DNA of 60,000 bases from Strigamia acuminata. Lineage: Eukaryota > Arthropoda > Chilopoda > Geophilomorpha > Linotaeniidae. The stretch covers positions 6,599,605 through 6,659,604 of the forward strand of contig OX442321.1 in NCBI GenBank assembly GCA_949358305.1. Direction: 5' to 3'. The notes below the pieces were generated by a model. The model saw nothing but the letters and a program-made list of their open reading frames with translations. It made no database searches and was not told where the DNA came from. The translations under genes and the position numbers were made by a program. Of this stretch, positions 1 through 11,700 are shown in pieces (positions within the stretch are counted from its first letter, which is position 1; every line of letters starts with the position of its first letter).

Positions 1-262
1 TTCTCCGAGATTTGTGATATGCAATTGATTATTGATGTTACACATGTTTGATTTGTAATTATTTATGATTTTATAGTTTATTATCATGTAAACATTGATG
101 TATCAATTGGGTTACCGTAGTTGGAGTTGTTTTTTAACTGCTTAGCAACTGTTGTTATTACTTGTTCTCTTGTTGTTGATTTTTCTCCATGCTTGCATGA
201 GATGATTAAATCTTGTTCTTTTACTCACTTTTGGCCTGGAATTTGTTCATCAATCCATACTT
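1..262. other. AT-rich stretch with no recognisable gene
   Basis: No coding region, RNA or clear repeat is visible. The stretch lies downstream (on the minus strand) of the gag-like ORF of the LTR element whose LTR is at 1623-2252. It may therefore be decayed internal sequence of that element, but no protease or reverse transcriptase motif can be read here. Confidence 0.4.
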
Positions 263-1528
263 TCAACAGTCTCTTCCAGCATATGCTTCGGCGGCGTGCT
301 TCCTTTCGAGGTGATTTTTAACTGCGTTAATCTCCTCGAGCGTCGGCATGGCCAGTTTATTTCGACCTGCTTCGTTGCGTATCTGGTTCTTCTGATTTAT
401 ACATCTGATTAGTTCGGTGTTAGGGTCGCCTGCGTTGGTATTACTGGTTTGGCCAGTTTTCATTGCAAATGAGTTTTTTATTGCCCATGATTGCGCGCCC
501 TGATTATTCCTCCTATCCTGTATAAACGCCTCGTATAGTTCTCCTTTGACTTCGTCCGATTCGTTCAAGATGCTATCTAGTCCGTTGACTCGGATACTGC
601 CGTGAGATGCTTGAGAGTCGATACTTTCACTGTCTGACGTTGCTTCGCCGCCGGTCTCGGACTGCTGTCGATCCGCTCCGACCCGACGTCGTTTCTCCCC
701 GCGTCTGGCCGTGTTTTCTGCCGATCTTTTTTCAGTCCTCTGATTTACCAGGTCGATTACTCGGCTTAGTTCTGCGTAAGGATCCTTGTCCTGATCGATC
801 TCGATGCCGTGTGCGCAGGCCACTCGAGTTACTTCTATTGCTTTGGCTACCAGCTCCTTAGCTGTGTGAGACCGTTCTGGGGAGCTCTGTACGGAGTTTG
901 GCTCCGAATGCTGGCTTAACCCGTTGCTTGGTGGCCGGATCTGGTAGTCCTTTGCCATCTCTCGTTCGATTTTTTTCTGCTTCGCGAGCAATTCTCGAGC
1001 CAGCTCGCGCTCCAGTGCCATTTGCTTAGCTTGGTGTTCTTGTGCCAAGCTCCGTTCCATGGCAGCTAATTTCTCGCGATGCTCTCTGGCTAAATCTTCC
1101 ATCAATTCGTTTTTCTTCTTTTCCAACGCGGCTGTTCTCGCTTGGTCGGCTCGGGTAGCCTCGTTGATAATTGCGGCGCCTGTACTTGCCGCTTTATTTA
1201 GAAGAGTCATTAGGTCCATTTCACTGGGATCCTTTTCGACTGGTCTGGGGCTTTTCAATCCGAATCGAGGGTTTTCGAACGATTTATTTAGCCTGTTTTC
1301 TTCGTGAGAGCTTCCTGATCCTTCGAATTCGCCTCCCGTGAACGGAAGTTGTCTTGCAAGGGGAAGGCCTTCACTTGATGATTCCGTTGAAACTTCAGTC
1401 GAGTTAGTCTCGACTTCTGGTTCCACGTGGTTCGCTTCTTCCGCTTTTTGGCGTTCGATTTCTTCGGTTTCCTTCCTCTCTTTTTCGTCGTTACGCCTTT
1501 TTCTGTCTTCTGCGGTAGTTTTCGTCAT
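263..1528 (-). CDS. gag-like protein of a minus-strand LTR retroelement
   Basis: A 421-codon ORF on the minus strand starts at ATG 1528-1526. The N-terminal third is charged and low-complexity (many K, E and S residues). Residues about 130-200 form an alanine, glutamate and leucine-rich coiled coil with repeated (A/E)REL.AK.. blocks. The C-terminal half is basic with no detectable zinc knuckle. I do not recognise the family from the protein itself. The call comes from context: the ORF begins 75 bases downstream of a tRNA-Pro-like primer-binding site and a 630-bp LTR, the place for gag. Lack of a CCHC knuckle and of any pol motif in the 262 bases beyond suggests either an element continuing past the window edge or a gag-only non-autonomous element. 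A truncated copy is at 14103-14497. Confidence 0.55.
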   Translation of the reverse strand: MTKTTAEDRKRRNDEKERKETEEIERQKAEEANHVEPEVETNSTEVSTESSSEGLPLARQLPFTGGEFEGSGSSHEENRLNKSFENPRFGLKSPRPVEKDPSEMDLMTLLNKAASTGAAIINEATRADQARTAALEKKKNELMEDLAREHREKLAAMERSLAQEHQAKQMALERELARELLAKQKKIEREMAKDYQIRPPSNGLSQHSEPNSVQSSPERSHTAKELVAKAIEVTRVACAHGIEIDQDKDPYAELSRVIDLVNQRTEKRSAENTARRGEKRRRVGADRQQSETGGEATSDSESIDSQASHGSIRVNGLDSILNESDEVKGELYEAFIQDRRNNQGAQSWAIKNSFAMKTGQTSNTNAGDPNTELIRCINQKNQIRNEAGRNKLAMPTLEEINAVKNHLERKHAAEAYAGRDC

Positions 1529-1602
1529 TTTCTTGCGATATAATGATCGGTCGAAAGATCCCGGTTATTATTTAAAGTTTTGTCGTAAGGTTAGCAAATT
1601 CT

Positions 1603-1620
1603 ATCCCGGACAGGCCCCCA
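1603..1620 (-). promoter_or_regulatory. primer-binding site, tRNA-Pro-like
   Basis: Read on the minus strand the 18 bases are TGGGGGCCTGTCCGGGAT. They begin two bases after the CA end of the LTR at 1623-2252 and match the tRNA-Pro type of retroelement primer site at 16 of 18 positions by my reading. This fixes the direction of the element as minus. Confidence 0.7.
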
Positions 1621-1622
1621 CG

Positions 1623-2252
1623 TGTCGTGATTCGACTTTGTGGTTAAAGATAATAAATAATACACTCGGGAATACAATATATTTCAAATACTGCTTTATT
1701 AAAACACGCTTACTAATACAAATATAAGTCAAGATGTTTCCTGTGTTGGTCCTCGGATTCGGCTGCGAATACGAGTTGCCGCTAAACAATGGCGGATCCA
1801 ATTGTTTAGTCCTACGCGTGGTCTATGTTTGTTGTCTAGGGTATTTCCACGTGTTATTATGAACACGCGAGAATTCGCTTTCTCGTGCGAATTAAACGAA
1901 TATCGTTCGAATATTTATTCTAGCGTAGATTGGCTACGCTAAATAAATGTGGCTGTTGTACAGTTGAAATGGTCAGCGGGCACCGGTCCTCGATCAATCC
2001 GTGAAACGGCCTGAAAGGTGAGGTAAATGGTGCTCTTGCTGAAATGTGGTAACTGTAGTGTCATTTCCGGTCAAGCTTCGGTCTTATATACTGACCGGAA
2101 GTGACGTCATATATAGATTATTCTGATTATTCAGATCCGCAGAAATGCGAGACTAGTCAATCTAGTCTATTTCTAGTAGCGCTCCTGGCGGTCGGATTCA
2201 TCAACACGATAAATCTTATCAATTTATCTTCAGGTGATTCGGAATCACCACA
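1623..2252 (-). repeat. 5' LTR of the minus-strand gag-bearing element
   Basis: The boundaries are inferred from short terminal inverted repeats (TGTCGTGATTC at the low-coordinate end, GAATCACCACA at the high-coordinate end, 10 of 11 complementary) with TG/CA termini, and from the adjoining primer-binding site. The minus strand carries a TATA box and, downstream, an AATAAA signal (plus-strand TTTATT at 1695-1700). The partner LTR lies outside the window. The LTR ends only 11 bases before IR exon 5 (2264), so the element sits at the 3' edge of an IR intron, just ahead of its splice acceptor. Confidence 0.65.
2083..2109 (-). promoter_or_regulatory. LTR core promoter: TATA box and CRE-like site
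   Basis: On the minus strand a perfect CRE palindrome (TGACGTCA, 2102-2109) precedes a TATATAAG box (2083-2090) by about 11 bases. The surrounding sequence also forms an inverted repeat around TTCCGGTCA. This is a plausible RNA polymerase II promoter for the minus-strand element. Its action on the neighbouring receptor gene is not shown. Confidence 0.5.
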
Positions 2253-2263
2253 ATTTCTTTCAG

Positions 2264-4485
2264 GATCACATCGTACCAAGAAACAAATCATTCTCATTAG
2301 GCGGACGTATGGGCCAAATATTTAACATTTTCAAAAAAAAATTTAACGTAAGGTAAAGCAAAATTAAATTACAAATTAATAGGATTTTATTGGAAAAATT
2401 AGAAAATAATTCACTGTTAGAATTAATGATTCTTGTAATATTTATAAGACCATCGTAATCTAAGAGACATAAAATTCGAGATTGAGTGCTTTAGAGTTAA
2501 TTTCGATAAATAAAAATTGTTAAAACAGGTTTCTGATTGGTTGTGCGGCCAAATGATCCATCTCTCAGATTCCAATGGTCTTATATTTATGATAATGAGT
2601 GTATTTCTTAGCATTGAAGTAATTCCACGCAAAGATAATAAATTTGGAGCCATTGTCAATGGAACGTGGACAGGAATGATAGGTGATGTTACCCAAGGGG
2701 TAAGCATATCCTACGAAACTCAGCTGTGATGTTACGACAATTTAACATTTCTCAACAGAAAGCTGATATCGCGTATGGTGCCATAACCAGAAAAAGAGGG
2801 GACTACGTAAACTTCTCACCACATTTCAGATCAGTACAAGTTGATATTATATACAAGAAATCAGATCAACATGAATGGAATTATGGCTTCTACTTGCAAC
2901 CATGTAGTGTCAAAATATATCTCTGCATATTTGCAATCAGCTTCACTGTTATTCTGCTCAAAGTTTTAGCAAATTATCTTTTAACAAAAACAAATTTTAT
3001 AATTTGTTTCCAAAATTTCATCAATGACTTTCTGCTTTGTTGGCCAATTGTCTTAATAGGTTTGAACGGCTTATCGAAACATTAATTTTAATTATACTCA
3101 AAGTTACCACAACGTTGTCCTAACTCCTATTGGTTGAGCCATCTCACTAGTGTAGCGGCACAAAAAAAGTAGCCGATAACACCAAAATTGTAATCAAACT
3201 CCAGACATTGTGATCGATTACGCGATTAAGCGAAAAAGCTTACCGTATTTTACCGAATAAGAGTCGCCCTCGAATTGTAGCCGCCCTCGAATAAGAGCCG
3301 CGACTAAGAGAGGCGACTTGAAATAAGAGCCGCCCTCGAATAGTAGCCGCGGCTTATGGGACGTTTAATGAACGTAACATTGAAATTGGCCACTATTTGA
3401 AATAAGAGCCGCCCCCGATTTGGAGCCGCGGCTCAAAGTGCCCGTTTTGAATAAGAGCCGCGGCTCTTATTTGGTAAAATACGGTATTTAGCAAATAAAA
3501 TAAACATTTTATTATCAAATAAATAAAACCCATCATTCTAATCACTATTTATACTGAAATACATTGAAAATAAACAAAACTACTTTTCAGCGTAGTGAAG
3601 CACAGTCCCCAGTTAGGCGTAATCCAGCTCAGCCAATAGGAGTTAGGACAATATTGTGGTGACTGAGTACAGTAGCTAAATATTTCGTTCTATTTCCTTT
3701 AGGCAACTTACCTAGTTTTTCATTGAAGTCCATTAAACTTGTATTCATAACCTATATCGTATTTTCAAATTTGCTCTGGATTAGTTACACTTCTGTTTTA
3801 ACTTCATTTCTTGCCACATCCGACACGAAAGTTCCTTTTACTTCACTCGAAGATATGCTTGACTATACAGATTACTTGCCCGTGGTTATTGCCGGCGACG
3901 AGGTAGAAGAAATATTTCAGGTATTACGACGCAACAACTGCTTTATTGTGCTCAACAATTGACTTTTATAGAGACCACCGTATGATCAGACGAATGTTAT
4001 CAAAGTTGAATCTCTGGAAGATGGGGTTAAATTAGTTGACTCAGGAAAATTTGGAATGCTAAAATCATTCCAAGCCGTGCAACATTTAATAGGTGAAAAC
4101 TGCAGTTTTACTGTAGCTTCTCGTTACGTCATCAAAGTATCTGCATCATTTATTTATTCGAAACAATTTGAGTTTATGGATTATTTGAATTGCAAGTAAT
4201 TAATATTTTCTATGCTGACTTACAAACTACAGCAACATACGTATAATCAGGCACTATAATCGACTCATGTTTTTATTTAACAGACTTCTATTGTTAAAAC
4301 AATACGGAATCTTACAAATTCAGGAAAAACGGGCTAATCCTCTGTTGCCAAGCTGTTCAGAAAATCCATTCAACCCAATTTTGTTAAGTCACACCATAGG
4401 ATCTTTCGTATTAATTGTGGCTGGAATTTTCATATCTTTAATTTTTGGATTGATAGAATTAATTATTAATAAAATTAATGCATAA
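2264..4485 (+). CDS. IR-A: ionotropic-receptor-like gene, exons 5-10 only
   Basis: Exons with matching GT-AG sites and phases are 2264-2352, 2612-2699, 2759-3059, 3703-3920, 3972-4195 and 4284-4485. They correspond exactly to exons 5-10 of intact IR-D. The encoded part holds the two-lobed ligand-binding domain and pore: NGTWTGMIG in the S1 lobe, a first transmembrane helix after the QPC motif, a pore helix region, the SYTSVLTSFLA segment (the SYTANLTAFL-like motif of iGluR channels), the S2 lobe, and a last hydrophobic helix near the C-terminus. The donor after 3059 (GTTTGA) is weak. Exons 1-4 are not in the window because the minus-strand LTR element occupies the upstream intron and runs off the left edge. 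Family members are odorant or taste receptor subunits in arthropod sensory neurons. The ligand is unknown. Confidence 0.75.
3097..3668. mobile_element. TIR element in IR-A intron (outer element)
   Basis: Inverted repeats of about 40 bp, sharing TTGTCCTAACTCCTATTGG, face each other at 3097-3140 and 3625-3668. No ORF lies between them, so this is a non-autonomous DNA element or foldback element. It sits in the intron between exons 7 and 8 and contains another MITE (3241-3486). A related half (CAGTTCCTATTGGCCGAGCC) is seen near 24880. The second segment copy is at 16066-16637. Confidence 0.65.
3241..3486. mobile_element. MITE nested in the outer TIR element
   Basis: Terminal inverted repeats begin TACCGTATTTTACC and extend about 25 bp (3241 onward and ending 3486). 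The body consists of short GC-rich repeats around GAATAAGAGCCGC. There is no coding capacity. The second copy is at 16210-16455. Confidence 0.75.
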
Positions 4486-5770
4486 ATACTAGACAGTTGC
4501 CTGCTGTCGCAGTATTAAAAAACACACGCCATGCACATATTCAGTTAATGAATGCCTTTGGGCTAAAATTCTACATATATTAGCATATTTGTAACCATTA
4601 CACCAAACTAAATAAAATTGTAATGTCTAAATCCTCAAAAATGAATTAAACCTTAAATTTGAATACCTGCTGGTAGTCTATATTCTGTATCAATAAAAAC
4701 TCTTAATCCTTCTTTTATGGAATTTACACAGTGAACTGCTCATTTGTGCTAATGACTGACTTCTTCAGTTACTTTCGCCAGCAATGGCTGCTGGAGGTAA
4801 CAGTCACCCGTTTCAGTGTGTTTGAGCTCCCGCACCGCACTAACAACAGCTAGGAATCCTGTACAATCCATTTGCTGATGTTAGCTCATAATGCATCTTC
4901 TTAAAAGTAAATATGAAAAAGAATTAATTGAACTTTGTGCACAGCATGTTCTAAGTGACTTGGGGACTCCCAGTTCCACCAGCAACACGAACATGTCGCG
5001 CAAGACGTGTGCGATGAAATAAACGACTCTAAACTAAAACAATCAGTTAGTTTTTCCTTCCAACGAATTTCAACAGATACATACAGTATTTGTGATCAAT
5101 TTCTTTGATGCAGACACTCAGCATCCAAATCAGTAAACAGAAACAAGCCCCTTAATTTGTCTCCTGACGTCAATGGAAATAATATAGAAAAATTTACTTA
5201 TTTAGAATCAAATCACCAAAAGTGTGGAAAGGAAGTAGCAATTTAACTGCGTAGAATATTTGAGCTAAGCCTGAGCTGAAAATGTAATTAGCGAGTAAAA
5301 CAACATTGATCGTACTCGTACGGTGTCTAGAATCATGCGTGTTTAATCTTGCTGTATATAATTATGCTTTATCGTGCTGGTAAAAGTTAATTAAGTCTTA
5401 ATTTGTGGTTTTAGCAGAAATTTTTTCCTGAGCAATTTCCACAATGAACTGACAGTGTGTACTAATAACATGTTTAAAACTTGATTAATTTTTGTCAGCA
5501 CAAAGAAAAAAAAATCAATGTTCAAAAGTAGATCAAACTCACAAAAGATTCTATTTATGGTATGAGTATGATCAATATTGTTTTGTCCACTAATTGCACT
5601 ATGCTCAGCTCACGCTTTGCTCAAATATTCGACGGAGTTAAATTGCTAGTTCCTTTCCACACACAACACCTTTGGTGATTTTTAGAGAGTCGGTTTTAAT
5701 ACATTACTTCTCAGTTAAACTGTTTGATTAATACCTTAGAACGACAGTACATTTCATGTTATTGAATATG
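4486..5770. other. Intergenic region between IR-A and IR-B
   Basis: A likely poly(A) signal AATAAA for IR-A lies at 4611-4616. No gene is seen. The part from about 4950 onward is homologous to 25470-26271 upstream of IR-D, so it belongs to an older duplicated receptor block. It includes the foldback element at 5211-5680. Confidence 0.6.
5211..5680. mobile_element. Foldback element upstream of IR-B
   Basis: Long imperfect inverted arms of about 70 bp (5211-5280 and 5610-5680; AATCACCAAA at one end, TTTGGTGATT at the other; core AGCAATTTAACT) flank an AT-rich centre without ORFs. The right arm ends about 90 bases before the IR-B start codon, so the element may contain promoter sequence. Copies occupy the same relative place at 18180-18649 and 25727-26184, so insertion predates the receptor duplication. 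Confidence 0.7.
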
Positions 5771-8700
5771 ATGCGTCACCTTATTGTTATACTGTTCCAA
5801 ATGCGTAAGTTATAACATTTGATTCCAAACAAAAAATGATTCAATTTTGTGAATAGTATGTTCCATTGGTTACAATGAGACAGCTGAATGCAATGGTGTG
5901 ACACTAATTCCAAATAACGGTAAACACACAACCTTCCTTTTACAAGAATTTTGCTGATGTTTAATTTTGATTGCAGAAAGTTTTTTGAAAAGAATTTCCG
6001 AGGTAAGTAGTTATAACCACGAGCGGATCTACATAAGGGCAAATAGGGCTTGAGCCCAGAGCCCCCAACACAACGCAATGTACTAGAAAAAAAAAACGTT
6101 GCTTCATATAGAAAGTATAATTGTTTTATTTTATTATTAAAAATTTAGATAACGGTCCCCGAAAAAACCTCAAGCCCAGGGCCCCCAAAAAGCTAGATCC
6201 GCCCCTGGTTATAACTTGTCAATGCGTAAGGATCAAGGGGTACAACATTCAACCGAATCTCTGACATGGGCTGCTTTCGAATCCCGTTCCTAATACCCGA
6301 ATCCCGATTCTTTACATTTTATAAAAATTTTGAATTTTTGTCGAAAATTGGACAAAAGTTAAAACGTTTTATACTTTTTTTATTAAAATAATCATTTAAA
6401 TCTGTCCCAATTCCAACCGAATCCTATCCGAATCACATGAAAGATTCAAATCTCTGACACGCAGATTCTGATTGTCGTAACCTCTGATAAGGATACAAAT
6501 TTGTGACCTATTTATCTGACGCAGCAAACTTTACAGAATACATTGATTGATTTTTACATTACTAGTATTCATTGAATTAACTAATTGTGAACATTCTTTT
6601 TTTTTATCAATACGTATTGTTGTCTTGCAGACTGAATTTCAGTATTTAGGATACAAATGGCTGAAAATTAATGATGCAAATATTCAATCAAACAATTCTA
6701 TTTTACAATTGAGCTGTGATAATCCATCCGTGAGTCGTATACAAACTTATAATGTACAATCGTGGTCATAAAAATCATCCCAGTCCAGCTTGAAGCCCAC
6801 ACGCAGATGTAACTTTGCAGGATACTTTCGGAGGATACATCTTTTATATCGGTTGTGTGCCAATCGGCTGGAGCTGCAAAAAGCAGACCAGCGTCGCCTG
6901 TTCCACCATGGAAGCCGAGTTTGTGGCACTAGTCGAAATCGTTAAAGAGTTATACTGGTTGGACAGTATCTATCGAGTCTTTCCACCGTTAAACCGATTA
7001 TCGAAACCGATTATTTTCTCCGATGCCCTCGCCTCGATCCAATTCACGAACAACGACATCGAGAACTCGAAAACCAAACATATTCGAGTGAAGTTCCATT
7101 GGCTTCGAGAATGGCATATTGCCGGATGCTTCGAACTCCGCAAAATTCCGGGTGAAATAAATGTTTCGGATATTTTCACGAAATGGCTTAGTTCCGAACG
7201 CCTCCGAAATTTGTTGTCCCGGATCTTCATCTCGAAATAATTTCATCGAACTGTTAATATCGACATTGCACATCGAAGGAGGGAATTGTTGGTCCTTGAA
7301 ACCACTTCGGACGTTTATTTAACGCTTTTTCGATGCACAATGACGCTACCTGAACTTTTTCACATCATTGGTTGTTATATTTTCTTTCCCCAAATGATTT
7401 AGTGTTTATTTCCTACTTAACTGGTTGTTACCAGTATATTTCCGTATATTTACTTTATGTTGTAAGGGAAATGCATGGTGCCTGCATTAACTGTGTCTTA
7501 ACACACTGGGCATCATGCATCGCCTATCTGTTTATACCTGTGAGTCGCTCGCTTCTGTCACCAGAGCGCACTCCCTTTTATTCCAAGATGGCGACGCACA
7601 CTGCTAAGTGTGCTCCTGTGTTTTTCAATCCTGTTTTCGTAAGTTTTAGGTTAATAAATCGTTTATTTTGTTTATAAATAATTCGTTTCTTGTGTCTGCA
7701 CGTAGATAAGTGCAGACACCACGCAAATTCGACCAGAACCGGCTCGAATTCGCGTACACGACGCGCCGCACGTCTCGTGCGTGCTATATCGTGCGTGTTG
7801 GCTTATTTTTAAGCGTTTCCACTGCCTAGTCTGTGCTGTTTTTGCAGCATACCACCACAATTGGTAGCAGAGGCCTGGAAAGACACCAGGGCCTCGTTTT
7901 TTCCTTAATTTTCCACAATTTTCGCGATTTTTTCGCGAATTTTGCGGAAATTTTCTATATTTTCAGATTTTTCGCCGATTTACACCGATTTTCGACATGC
8001 GACGACGTCTACACGACGTTATCACCGAGAAACGGGTGTAACCCGCTGTTTAGCACCCCGGAGTGCGACAGTATCGACGATTTTCGTTCATTTTTCGCGA
8101 TTTTTCGTTTAAAATCGCACATATCCGTGTTTTTCACACGAGGATCGCGTGTTGCGACGTGCACCGCGACTGATTCGTCAATTTCGCCTTATTTTGCCTT
8201 TCAGAGTCGATTTACCTTTGTTAATTTTAAGTGGGGATTTTGGTGTGGGACAATTAGAATCCTCGGCGCCCTTCGTCCGAATCCGGGCAAGCGCCGTTGT
8301 ATTTTTCGGTTGTGCTTGTCGTGGTACAAGTGAGGTTTCCCGCGGCTCCAGGAAGTCGAACGGACCCTCTCAGACTGGCAACCGAAAGTTTTTTTGATTC
8401 CTTCAGAAGGAATCGCCCATTCTTGGTTTCCGCTTTGACAGTGCTACGTAAAGTGCTTCGTGATTTGTGCTTCGTTTGTGCGTGAATTGTGCGTCGATTG
8501 TGCGTCAATTTCCCATTTCTACGCATTTTTCTCCGTGCAATCATGAAAAAGGCCACCGATCAGTCGTCAGGCCACGTGCCGATTCTCGTGACCGGCAATT
8601 ACGAACACTGGCACCGTGCAATTAAAATGCTATTGATGTCCGACGGCGTATGGCACCACGTCACCGAAACGGAGGAACTAGTGAAAGCCAACGTCGATGA

Positions 8701-11700
8701 AGACGTTTGGCGTAAATGGCAACGTCGGAAAGCCCGAGCGCTGGGGACCATTTATTGCCACGTCTCGCAGGCCAAACAGTCGGCCCTCGACGGTTGCACC
8801 ACTCCGAAACAGGCGTGGGACATTTTAGCGAAAATTTACGCCCCCAGCTCTCTCGCCCGCCAAGCGGCGATGCGCCGTGAGTTCCTGCAGCTCAAGTTGG
8901 AGCCCGGCGAAGAAATGGCCGATTTCCTCAGCCGCGTTGACCTTATGGTCCGCCAACTTAAAGACGTCGGTGAAGACATCCTCCCTCGACATCACGCGTA
9001 CCAGTATTTAGACTTTCTTCCGGACGAATACGACCAGGCGACTTTTGCCATTTATCATTGGCCGCTGGCAGAGTTTACCCCGGCTAAAGTCTCCGAACAG
9101 TTGTTGTCGGAATATCTACGATTAAAGTCGCATTCGAACCGAAACTCCGGTAATTCCTCCGCTTATGCTACTGGGCGACAAGGACGTAACCAGTCGCGAC
9201 CCCCGCGCCCGCTTGCGCAGGTGCGTTGCTTCAATTGCAACGAGCTTGGACACTACGCCAATAAGTGCCAGCATCCTCGCAAGCAAACAACTGGGCAACA
9301 GCCGGTAGCTACGTTTCAGACACGATCTCGCAGCAAGAGTCGACGCCGCAATAAAGGCTCGAATCCGAATGTGAACCCGAATCAACAGCAGCAGGGACAG
9401 TTTCGCGAGTCTTCACGCCCGCGCCGAGATGCAGCATATCTCCTGTCCGCACCACCTGCGATCCAGGTTCCTACCGTTCATTTCGTCCAATCTCACGAAT
9501 GGATTGTTGACTGCGGCGCCACCGACCACGTTTCACACGTTAAATCGTGGTTCTTGGACTTTGTTGAGGTCGTCCCTTTTAATATCGAATTGGGACAAGG
9601 AAGCTCCAAAGTTACCGGAAAAGGGAATGTTCCAGTCAAGTCACTCATCGATGGCTGTGAATGCACCGTACTTCTCCGCGATGTTTTGTACGCACCTGAT
9701 TTCGGCGCTAATTTAATTTCGGTTTCGCGAGTCGATAAATGTGGGCATCACATACACATTTACAATTCGGAGTTGCATACATATGGGACGGATATCAAAC
9801 AAAGTGTTCTTCGGGCGAAGCAAAAGTCAGGACTTTACTTCGTAGATGGACTAATTTCGCCATTTGCGTCGCCGACTGTTGTTTCGAGTACACCGCCCAT
9901 CCCAATGTCACCTCCGACTACTGCGCCGATGACTCTCATCACGAAGGAGGAAGATTTTCCCGCGATGCCCTCAAAGAAGTCGAAGAAAATATCAAACGTT
10001 GAAATGACCGACTTCCGCTTACCTATCTCTCCCAACACCCTACTCGTGCCTTCTCCTTCCCCGATCATCCCCAATCCTGTTGCCGGATCTAAACCACAAC
10101 AGATCCGGATGTATTCCAACGTCCTATCATCTCCTCCGTCTCCCGTTGCCACGACTACGGCAGTCCCACCTCCTAAAAAGGTTATAACGCCGACTGCGAA
10201 CGTTGCGGATGCCACGGGATTATGGCATGCCAGGTTGGGCCATCTCCACACCAAAGCCATGCGGACTTTGGCGAACAATTCCCAAGTTTATGGACTCGAT
10301 CCGGCTGCGGTTCGACAAGAACTTTCCTGCAACTCATGTCGCATTGCCAAGTCCACGCGCGCCTCGCATAAACCGATTCCCACACCTTCGACAACCAAAC
10401 CGTTGGAGTTGCTGCACATGGACGTCTGGGGCCCGTCAAGACTGACTTCGATTGGCGGTGCTGATTATGCCTTCTCCATTGTTGACGACGCGACCCGATA
10501 TTCGTGGATTTTTCCGATTGCACGCAAATCCGACGTCTTCACAACTTTCAAAGACTTTGTCTCTCGCGTTGAACGTATTACGGATTCCCGCGTCAAATCA
10601 ATTCGCACGGATCGCGGCGGGGAATTTATTTCTAAGACTTTTGACCGTTACCTCGCTGACAAGGGCATTGTCGCACAACGGACCAATCCCGGAAGCCCGC
10701 AAATGAACGGGGTCGCCGAACGCCTAAACCGGACGATGGGCGACTATCTTCGCTCTATTACCTCCGAAACCGGTTTTCCACACACACTTTGGGCTGAACT
10801 CGCTGTGACATTTTCGTACGTTAAAAATCGCAGCCCGCATTCGAAACTTAACGACGAAGTTCCATATGTTTTATGGCGCCAGCGTGCCCTCTCTGTCAAA
10901 CATTTCCGAAAAATTGGTTCTAAATGCTGGGTGCATTTCACCGCACCCGGGCGCAACAAAATGGATCCACGGGCGTGGGAAGGATTCCTCGTAGGTTACG
11001 CCTCCAACACTCGCGGTTATCGGGTTTGGAATCCGGCTACGAACACCGTCACGGAATCCGTTCACGTTCAAATCGATGAACGTCAGAATTTCAAACGCTC
11101 GCCGTTTTACGTTCCGGATCCCTACGAAAATGCTCCATTCATGGAGGAGCCTTCTCGCGTCACTACACCGTCTCGTGTCACTTTTGACGATGGCGCTTTC
11201 CCATCTGTCCCCTGGTCACGTCGACGTCGTGATTCCGACGATGAATCATCTAATGACGATGATGAATTCCGCCATCGGGCTCCATCAAGCGCTTCATCAG
11301 TCGCTTCATATCGCTCCGTCCTCGAGGAGGTCGAAGAGGACATTGCTGATGAATTGCCTCCTCCTATTCTGTTTGCGGACGATGTACCGGAGGACATCGA
11401 TTTGGACGTCACGCCTGACCCACCACTTCCGCTTTACCGTCCTCGGAGGAGATTACGTCCCGATGCTTTGGCTCGTCAACCTCACACCCCTGAGGCCAGC
11501 GATAGTGAACTCGACGTTGATCACGATATCGAACAATTTTTCGAACGCTATCCCGAACGTGATTTCGAGCACGACCCCGAAGATGATCCACTTGATAATC
11601 TCCTCGATGATCTCCTCGATAAGGCAGCCGCCTTACCAGCGGCCGCTGCAACGCCTGCACCGCCCCTCGCCCCGTTACGCGCTCTTCACTGCCCCTATCG

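Larger units (their letters stand above)
1134..6819 (+). repeat. First copy of a 5.7-kb duplicated segment
   Basis: This segment (part of gag, its LTR, IR-A exons 5-10, intergenic DNA, IR-B exons 1-4, part of a MITE) recurs at 14103-19788 at a constant offset of 12,969 bases. I noticed no difference in the stretches compared, including introns and intergenic DNA. Left of 1134 gag continues. At the same point in the second copy the sequence is a copia LTR. The right end lies inside a MITE. Confidence 0.9.

Noticed and set aside
7372-7677. 101-codon ORF inside the copia LTR (also 13615-13920)
   Set aside because: It lies wholly in the LTR, has no domain, and is duplicated only because both LTRs carry it.
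8489-8542. Extension of the copia ORF by 18 codons upstream
   Set aside because: It begins at GTG. The first ATG in frame is 8543 and leads directly into the gag region.
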